Part shown: positions 56,201 through 64,000 of the stretch, piece after piece
Position numbering within the stretch: the first letter of the stretch is position 1
Layout of the letters: each line of letters opens with the position of its first letter
NCBI GenBank assembly: GCA_019454045.1
Contig: SKCR01037630.1
Span: 38,311 to 102,310 of the forward strand
From: Zanthoxylum bungeanum
Taxonomy: Eukaryota > Streptophyta > Magnoliopsida > Sapindales > Rutaceae
Direction: 5' to 3'
Length of the DNA stretch: 64,000 nt
Notes under the pieces: generated by a model
Told to the model about the DNA's origin: nothing
The model's input: only the letters and a program-made list of their open reading frames with translations
The model's database searches: none
Made by a program: the position numbers and the translations under genes

Positions 56201-56945
56201 TTTTCTATACACAACTATACACATCTCCTTTCTTTAACTTTATTATTTGCGTTCAATTATTCACAACAATTGCAAATGATTGATTAGAAAACTGTGTCAA
56301 ACATGCGACTTCTAAAAGTCACTAAAGCCAAGAAACGTCATTATAAGATAAACAAATACTACAGAGGTTTTCTTAATGCCAGTCAAGAATCTCTAGACAT
56401 GAACTATTTAAGTCAATTCTTATTGCATAAAAAAACTCTCTTACTAGATAATTATATCCAGAACATATATATTTATTTAGATTTCGTATTCGTGACTTAG
56501 AAACTAAGTCACTAACCATCTTGATTTACAAGGAAATCAGAACAACAGTTCCTGATGGTTTTAAAACTAATCTAACAATATCTAAGTCTAATGTCTTTCT
56601 AGAACCTATTCTAGAATTACACACCATAAGTAAAGTCAGAAAACCTATTCAAGTAATAAGCATGCAGTGGATTAAAAGTATAATTCTATAAACAATATAG
56701 AATAAAATGAAAACGAAGAAGAATTTTCCATAAAATTACACACTGCTTTAGTTGTGGATTTTTAACCCAGCAGTGTCTCCCACTAATTTACATAATACCG
56801 TAATCCCCAAAGAAGAATGGGAATTCAATAATTAAATCGAATTCCATAGTGAAAGTAGGATCCCATGAATATATTTCGACTCACAACTTTGACACAATCT
56901 CGCCTACGTATATTCATTAGGTAGACAACTCATTATCAATCACTC
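53270..56945 (-). pseudogene. Decayed pol/gag body of Copia D
   Basis: Read from 53270 upward on the minus strand in copia order. An RNase H relic has VDSTESVESVATYEVA (about 53590-53660). An RT relic reads FLVLY followed after a shift by NDIIII at the YVDD position (about 54225-54260), just after SGS at about 54285. The remaining ~2.6 kb is too decayed to assign. Many stops are present, and all open frames are under 100 codons. Confidence 0.5.
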
Positions 56946-58972
56946 TGTTGGGTTTCTCTAAGGTCCCAAGGATAATTTTAAGCATAGAAACATATGTGCG
57001 AATACATCAAAGAAGTTGCGGAATACTTACAATGATCGGTTGAGCGATGCGACAAACACAAAAATCTTTTATGCCCTTTGAAGTTCACGGTCTTCACTGG
57101 TTTATGTCCTCTAAGAATTCGGCCATGGATGAGTCTCCAAGCTCCAAGCTTGTGATGTGATTCCATGCTCACGGGTGCGGTTCCCTATCACCTTCGCAAG
57201 ACTCCGGAAGTGTGCTAGCACTTGGTAATTTTTTCTATAAAAATCACATAGCTTCTCCTTGCCATTCCCGACATTTTGGCAGAAAACAGAAGAAGAAAAT
57301 GGCCTTAAGGCCGTGAGAGAGGAGAAGAATTGAGAGAGAGAGAATCAAGTGTTGTGTTGGTTGTTTTTGGATTTGTGTATCTAATACACAAAATAGAAAA
57401 TTCAAAAATTCCATTTACCAAAAGTCAAAGGCAAAAAACAATTAATGCCTTCCAACAACCTCCATCAATCAATCAAGTGACAAATTGTCACATCACTCAA
57501 AGTGACTAGGCATCACATCAATCGATTGACAAGTGATTTGATGCTAGATGTGACTTGTGGGCCGCACTTTAAATTCGCAATGCAAGTGCGCCCGCAAACA
57601 CAACAGGGCGTGGGTTCGTTAATTCTAAATTAACGAATTTTCCATTGCGACGTAATTAAATAATTATGCCTAGCAAAATTACTATTCACGTCGCTAACGA
57701 ATTAATTCTAAATTAACTCGTTCGCCCGAATTAAAATCTAATTTTAATTCCACGTCGAAATCCAATTTCGTATAATATATCGAATATATTATTTTATCGA
57801 TTAATTCCAAATTAATCGTTCTATCTCTTTTAAATGATATTTTATCACAGATAAAATATCTCCGCAATTAATCCCAGATTAATTTTCTCTCCCATCTAAT
57901 TAATCCTAGATTAATAAAGTGCGAGTCATACGTCATCAGTGAATCTTCGGGAAGCGACCCATGAGATCCCCGGATATGTTGGCAGTAAATCCGGTCGTCG
58001 GACTATCCGAACACGTATGTACCTAGTACTACGCTTTTACCGATTTACAAGACAAGGTTGGCTTCTAGCAAAGCGCCATGCCTACCCAATTCTCCAGAAA
58101 TATCCTTACAGGAATATGTGATCTATATCAGGCTTAGTATACGTAGTATACGTAGTATTGCGTATTTCGATCCAGAATCGGATGTCCCGTGCAAGGCCTG
58201 AGGCTGGAAATGTGTATGCCCCGTACGAAGCACATATCGGATCTCTGGTAACTAGTCTCTCTATCGGATAAACATGACCTAGTCATTTTATCTCGATGAC
58301 TGCAGTACAGAAGAGAACCAGTTCTGTATCCTACGTGATCATCATCTCCACTATGACTGGAGTGATACTTCTATCTCGACATCACATCCAATACACTACG
58401 ATTCTCAATATACCCAGAAGAGCCGTACACAGAACCTATTAAAGCACTGGACGACCAAAACCAAAGTACATTGATTGTCGTAAGTATTAGCGGTGCAAGT
58501 CTCAGGTTAAGACCAAATACACTTACCCTGATTCGGACTTCCATAGACACATAGTCATACTACCAATGGAATTCCGAGGGGTCTATCCAGAGCGAAGCTA
58601 TTTTCCGTACCATCGGTAAAACACAACCTCCTACTACACTTGCATGAGTATCCTATACCCAAATATATGAGAACTATGACGTTATGCCCTCACAACGTGC
58701 ACAAGTGTAATACTAGTCTTTTTCGCATTATCGATGTCCAATTTAAATAATACTCTGACTAGGGATATTTAATGATTAAACCTTCACAGATTGATACTGT
58801 CTCATATCATCTCAATCCATGAATTAATCATATGGTCCTTCTATCATTTATACATCTTGGTGATCTAATCACAAATGATAAAGAGAGCAATTTCCTTTGT
58901 CACATAGTTAATTTGTACAACATCACCATGATCTGTACAAATAGTGACGCTATGGGTCATAACTGTCCAACA
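56946..58972 (-). repeat. LTR F1 of Copia F
   Basis: A complete 2,027-bp LTR, TGTTGGACAGTT... to ...GAGAAACCCAACA on the minus strand, with the hairpin series intact (57640-57920). Confidence 0.9.
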
Positions 58973-59060
58973 ATCTCCCACTTGTGATGTGATTCCATGG
59001 ATGAGTCTCCAAGCTCCAAGCTTGTGATGTGATTCCATGCTCACGGGTGCGGTTCCCTAT
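58973..59060 (-). repeat. PPT copy and 40-bp tandem repeat at the F1/F2 junction
   Basis: On the minus strand a PPT (CAAGTGGGAGAT) precedes LTR F1 but is joined to a truncated LTR F2 rather than to coding sequence. A 40-bp unit beginning CTTGTGATGTGATTCCATG (plus strand) is repeated at 58981 and 59021 and spans the join. Confidence 0.88.
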
Positions 59061-60754
59061 CACATTCATAAGACTCCAGAAGTGTGCTAGCACTTGGTAA
59101 TTTTTGCAACAAAAATCACCTAGCTTCTCTTTGCCATTCTCGGCATTTTGGCAGAAAACATAAGAAGAAAATAGCCTTGAGGCCGTGAGAGAGGAGAAGA
59201 ATTGAGAGAGAGAGAATCAAGTGTTGTGTTGGTTGTTTTTGGATTTGTGTATCTAATACACAAAATAGAAAATTCAAAAATTTCATTTACCAAAAGTCAA
59301 AGGCAAAAAACAATTAAGGCCTTCCAACAACCTCCATCAATCATTCAAGTGACAAATTGTCACATCACTCAAAGTGACTAGACGTCACATCAATTGATTG
59401 ACAAGTGATTTGACGCCAGATGTGATGTGGGTCGCACTATAAATTCGCAATGCGAGTGCGCCCGCAAACACAACCGGGCTCGGGTTCGTTAATCCAAATT
59501 AAAGAATTTTCCATTGCGACATAATTAAATAATTATGCCTAGAAATATTACTATTCACGTCGCTAACGAATTAATTTTAAAAATTAACTTGGTCGCCCGA
59601 ATAAAATCTAATTTTAATTCCGTGTCGAAATCCAATTTCGTATAATATATCGAATATATTATTTTATCGATTAATTCCAAATTAATCATTCTCTCTCTTT
59701 TAAATGATAAAGTGCGAGTCATACGTCATCGGTGAATCTTCGGGAAGCGACCCATGAGATCCCCGGATATTGGTTGGCAGTAAATCCGGTCGTCGGACTA
59801 TCCGAACACGTATGTACCTAGTACTACGCTTTTACCGATTTACAAGACAAGGTTGGCTTCTAGCAAAACGCCATGCCTACCCAATTCTGCAGAAATATCC
59901 TTACAGGAATATGTGATCTATATCAGGCGTATATACGTAGTATTACGTATTTCGATCCGGAATCGGATGTCACGTGCAAGGCCTGGGGCTGGAAATGTGT
60001 ATGCCCCATAAGAAGCACATATCGGATCTCTGGTAACTAGTTTCTATAGGATAAACATGACCTAGTCATTTTATCCCGATGACTGCAGTACATAAGAGAA
60101 CCAGTTCCGTATCCTACGTGATCATCATCTCCACTATTACTGGAGTGATACTTCCATCTCGACATCACATCCAATACACTATGATTCTCAATATACCCAG
60201 AAGAGCCGTACACAGAACATGTTTAAAGCACTGGACGACCAAAACCAAAGTACATTGATTATCGCAAGTATTAGCGGTGCAAGTCTCACGTTAAGACCAC
60301 AATACACCTACCCTGATTCGGACTTCCATAGACACATAGTCATACTACCAATGGAATTTCGAGGGGTCTATCCAGAGCGAAGCTATTTTCCGTACCATCG
60401 GTAAAACACAATCTCCTACTACACTTGCATGAGTATCATATACCCAAATATATGAGAACTATGCCGTTATGCCCTCACAACGCGCACAAGTGAAACTAGT
60501 TCTTTTCGCATTATCGATGTCCAATCTCAATAATACTCTGACTAGGGATATTTAATGATTAAACCTTCACAGATTGATACTGTCTCATATCATCTCAATC
60601 CATGAACTAATCATATGGACCTTCTATCATTTATACATCTTGGTGATCTAATCACAAATGATAAAAGAGTAATTTGCTTTGTCACATAGTTAATTTGTAC
60701 AACATCACCATGATCTGTACAAATAATGACGCTATGGGTCATAACTGTCCAACA
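58995..60754 (-). repeat. LTR F2 of Copia F, U5 end missing
   Basis: A 1.76-kb LTR copy that lacks the last ~177 bp and also an internal segment near 59705, where the ATTAATC and GATATTTTATC hairpins should be. Otherwise collinear with F1. Confidence 0.88.
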
Positions 60755-60767
60755 ATCTCCCACTTGG
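60755..60767 (-). promoter_or_regulatory. Polypurine tract of Copia F
   Basis: On the minus strand CCAAGTGGGAGAT precedes LTR F2, as in B1 (15432-15443). Confidence 0.88.
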
Positions 60768-62220
60768 CCTATAGCCAGTCACTCGAGTGTCTTACACCCG
60801 AACTATGTACGGTCGCTCTAACTTCTGCCGAGAAAAAATTCTTTCGTCTGTGGATTTACATGATTATCATCTTATGCGATTTATTCGATCATCACATCGC
60901 CACGATGTATGATCCGAACGAATCAGATGAATATCGAAGTAAATATCTGGATCGTTGATGAGACCATTAATTCTTAGCATGTGCTGTAGCCTAGCTCAGC
61001 TGCTAACAGAACTACTCCTAATCTGATTAGGATTATTTCAATCCAGAAGACTTATATTGCTGCCTCAGCTGCAGTAATAACCCACTTTGTTGTTTATTCG
61101 GTAACAGTATCTTGCTTGGAGATTTCCAGCTCATTGTTCCGTTATTCAAACTTTATAGTACTGTTGTTACGACTTATTGTCGTTTTCATCGGTTAGGAAA
61201 CTTGCAGCAGTGAACCCAGTCACTTCAAGTTCTCCTTCTCCATAGTATAAGACAGCATCCTTAGATCATCTAAGATACTAAAGGATGTTCTTAACTTCAA
61301 TCCAGTGACTATTACTTGGATTGGCCTGATTGTGACTCCATATGCTCAAAGCTTATGAGACACCAGGTCGCATATATTTATTTCAATGTACGAGTTCTCG
61401 GAGAGTGTTAACAACTTTTAGATCTATCCCATTAGATCTTTATTCCTAGAATAAAGGTTGTTTCTCCCAAGAATTCTACGGAGAATTTTCATGAAAGCCA
61501 AGCTTTCACCGACTTTATTATGGGAATATCATTTCCAAGAAATGACATGTCATTATTACTTAGGACATCACTGTCAGTACGCTCCCACTAACCTCTTTAT
61601 ATACACAAGAATCATTTTCGTTTTGAATTAATCATGCACCATCATGATTACAAAAAAAATGATAATTCCAAGAACGCAATGCTTGCTTCAATCCATCCAT
61701 GGATCGAATAACCTGCAAACCTTGTTTGTTATTTATGGTACGATAAAACCGTCAGGATGTAGTAAACATCCTCCAAAAGGTTTCCGTTAAGGAAAGCGGT
61801 TTTGGCATTCAGCTGCCATATTTCATGAATGAAACAAGCAGCATTGGCAAGCATTATCCAAATGGATTTAACAATGGCAACAGTTAAAAGGTTTCGTCGT
61901 AATCAACACAATGTTGATAACGATACCTTTTCGCTACAAGCCCAGCTTAGTACGTTGGTATGTTGCCTTCCATGTTTGTCTTCCTTGAAGACTTATATAG
62001 TACCAATAGGCACAATGCCTTGCGGTACATCAACTAGTGTCCAAACTTGGTTGTTATACATGGAATCCATTTCGGACATCATGGCACTTTGCCATTATAG
62101 GGAGTCGATACCTTGTATCACTTCCTCATACGTAGTCAGTTCATATTCCTCAATAAGATTGACATCTTTATGAGGTGAGATCAGAAACCCATACCCCAAG
62201 TTGTTTTCTGACTCTCTCCG
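60768..62220 (-). pseudogene. Decayed RNase H and reverse transcriptase of Copia F
   Basis: Reverse counterpart of 14080-15430 in B1. An RNase H relic with VITAAEAA lies near 61075-61050. The RT box lies near 61590-61530, with FLGNDIP after a degraded YVDD. A GLKQA-type segment is near 61690. Stops and shifts are throughout. Confidence 0.7.
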
Positions 62221-63910
62221 ACTTACACAGTTCTTGTGTATTCGAAGATTACTGGTATAGTTTCATCCTTGATGAACTATTTTGTGTTCATTAGGAATCG
62301 GTGCCTGGAATAGTATTACTCCAATTTTCATCGAGTTTTACTTTCTTCCCACTTACCACTGCATATTGGTATTCCACTTAGGAAAATCGCATGGCGAGCA
62401 ACAATTACATTGTTCTCTAGTGAGTTGTATAAGTACTATACTTTGGTTTCCCTAGGATAACCTACAACTTAGGAACTTATCCGATTTGGGTTTTAGTTTG
62501 GTATCATCCAAACATATGCCTAGCATATCCAAATCTTCAGGAATGAGAAACCCGATTTCTTTCCTGTTCATATCTAATATAAGTCTGTCAAAGAGATTAA
62601 CATGGAACCTTATTCAAAAATAAGTTTTGCACTATTAATGCATATCCGTTGAAGGAAATGGTAGCTCAGAGCGACTCTTGATTAACCTTATCATGTCCAA
62701 CAAAATTCGGTTTCTCCATTCAGACACGCCGTCTAACTGACGTGTTCTGGGAGGAGTCCTCATTGAAAGAATACTATACTCTTTCAAGTATTTGAGAAAT
62801 ATATTGCTTAAGTATTTTCATCAAGGTCTAACCGTGATGGTTTAATACTTTAGCCGATCTGTTTGTCTATTTCGTGTCGAAACTCTTTGAATTAATCAAA
62901 AGTTTCTGATCCGTATTTCAAAAGAAACATATAACCATAACGCGATGCCACATCCGTAAAGGTCACGAAATATTCATATCCACCTCTAGCCTAGCTAGAT
63001 ATGGGCCCACTTACGTCACTATGAACGATGGCAAACAAATCGATGGCATATACACTTTTACCAAGTAAAAAGTACTTTAGGCATTTTGCCCAATAAACTA
63101 GATTCGTAGACATCATTTGAATAGAATCAATTCGTCCTAGTATCCACTCTTCAAAAGTGTGGATATACAAGTCTTGTTAATTGTGTCCTAGACATCTATG
63201 CCATATAAAAGTCTCAACTGATTTACTCAGTTTGAGCTATTTATTTGTCATGTTATATGTTTGAGATTTATTTATATTCAAAATACAAATAATGTTATTC
63301 ACATCTAATGTGTTTATCTCAATATCATCGTTATATAATAAAACACTTTAGTGTTATAGAATATAAGGGTATATCCGCAACGGATTAAACCCTGATATAG
63401 AGATATGTTTCTAGTCAAACTAGTTACATTGTAACATTTTTCTAATTCAAGTACACACCCGAAGGGTAGTTCCTAAACTTAGGTATCTACGGTTAAAACA
63501 GCGACTGTCGTCCAATTTTCGATTCATAGATTAATCTCATCTGAAGTCAGTATCCTGCTAATAGCAGATTCTGCACACCAGTACATATTTATGTACCACA
63601 TCCAGTATCTAAAATCCATTTTAATACTAGTAGTGAACATTTTTTATGACAAACATATTTGAAGTCGGAGCCTTGCCCGTCTTCAATTCCTTCATGTCTG
63701 CCTTGTCCATACGGCAGTCAAGCTTCCGTGCCCCCGTTTGCCACAATTTAGCCAGACATTTTGGGATATGTCTTTTGTCTTCCCAGAAGATTATAATGAC
63801 TTTTCCTTTGCCTGATTTCCACACTCCAGAAGCCTTTGGCCAAGCCTTGGCTTTCTAGAATATCGAAGTAAGATGTGCTTTGCGCTTCTTGCCTTATTGC
63901 AAATTCTGGC
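62221..63910 (-). pseudogene. Decayed integrase, protease and gag region of Copia F
   Basis: Counterpart of 12420-13720 in B1 and of 1-1030 in B2. The integrase end and GVSE-like region lie near 62730-62690, and the integrase core and pre-integrase motifs near 63200-62940. The gag zinc-knuckle linker (63627-63824) reads SGKGKVIIIFWEDKRHIPKC and, later, KAPTSNMFVI. Cysteines of the knuckle are mostly lost. Confidence 0.65.
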
Positions 63911-64000
63911 TTTGACTCCTTGAGTATAGCCATTAACTCTCCAAGAGTTTACTATTGTAATTTAGTACTTCAAAGATCTAAAAATAGATCTATGAAGATC

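Larger units (their letters stand above)
50740..56945 (-). mobile_element. Copia element D, minus strand, interrupted
   Basis: A minus-strand copia element. Its 3' LTR lies at 50740-53256 (TGTTAGGATTCGTGC... to ...CCCCAACA). A PPT (AAGTGGGATAAAT) follows at 53257-53269, then a very AT-rich decayed body to 56945, where element F interrupts it. The presumed left TSD is CTACA (50735-50739). The other end is outside the window. Confidence 0.8.
56946..64000 (-). mobile_element. Copia element F, minus strand, B family, partial
   Basis: A B-family copia element on the minus strand. Its body runs from the right edge down to 60755, followed by PPT, LTR F2 (58995-60754), a second PPT with a short junction, and LTR F1 (56946-58972). 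The presumed left TSD is CACTC (56941-56945). Its 5' half lies beyond the window. Confidence 0.85.

Overview
The window looks like heterochromatic DNA from a flowering plant. It is AT-rich and is almost entirely a nest of LTR retrotransposons. No tRNA or rRNA gene, CRISPR array or convincing single-copy host gene is visible. Boundaries were read by eye from TG..CA LTR ends, primer-binding sites (PBS), polypurine tracts (PPT) and 5-bp target-site duplications (TSD). Family names are inferred from motifs.

Layout, from outside in. Copia element A (+) spans the left part of the window to 50513. Only the last 76 bp of its 5' LTR lie in the window (21381-21456). They are followed by an iMet-type PBS, a decayed gag-pol (22840-26643) and a 3' LTR split into 26784-27595 and 49357-50513. 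Its 5' LTR is interrupted by an old Ty3-type element (+), of which the 3' part is present (17612-21380, including a broken cytokinin-activating LOG gene). That element is interrupted by Copia B2 (-; 1-7719 plus 17433-17611). B2 holds a solo LTR (1895-3993, TSD GGGAC) and a complete but decayed Copia B1 (+; 7720-17427, TSD GACTG). The 3' LTR of element A is interrupted by Copia C (27596-49351, TSD CGTAT), which has lost gag-pol. C is in turn interrupted by a recent Ty3-type element on the minus strand (33957-48386, TSD ATGAC) arranged LTR-body-LTR-body-LTR.

The notable content is this last element and its older relative. They have a tRNA-Asp PBS and an Athila-like gag zinc knuckle but no pol. 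Between the usual pol end and the PPT, in sense orientation, they carry an intron-free LOG (cytokinin riboside 5'-monophosphate phosphoribohydrolase) reading frame. It is intact in one body (37478-38131, 217 aa) and broken in the other two copies. The three copies sit at the same place relative to the 3' end of the element, so the gene was captured before the family spread. The LTRs of the recent element also carry a dense array of G-box (CACGTG) and ACGTGG motifs that the older LTR subfamily lacks.

Right part. About 226 bp of non-LTR sequence (50514-50739), possibly a host promoter remnant, separates element A from a Copia element D (-; LTR 50740-53256, decayed body to 56945). D is interrupted by Copia F (-; 56946 to beyond the window), whose 3' LTR is partly duplicated together with its PPT.

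The B, C and F LTRs share a series of perfect hairpins with three-base loops (TGG or TAG). Differences among the three LTRs of the recent LOG element are mostly single-base indels, so some frameshifts there may be sequencing or assembly error.
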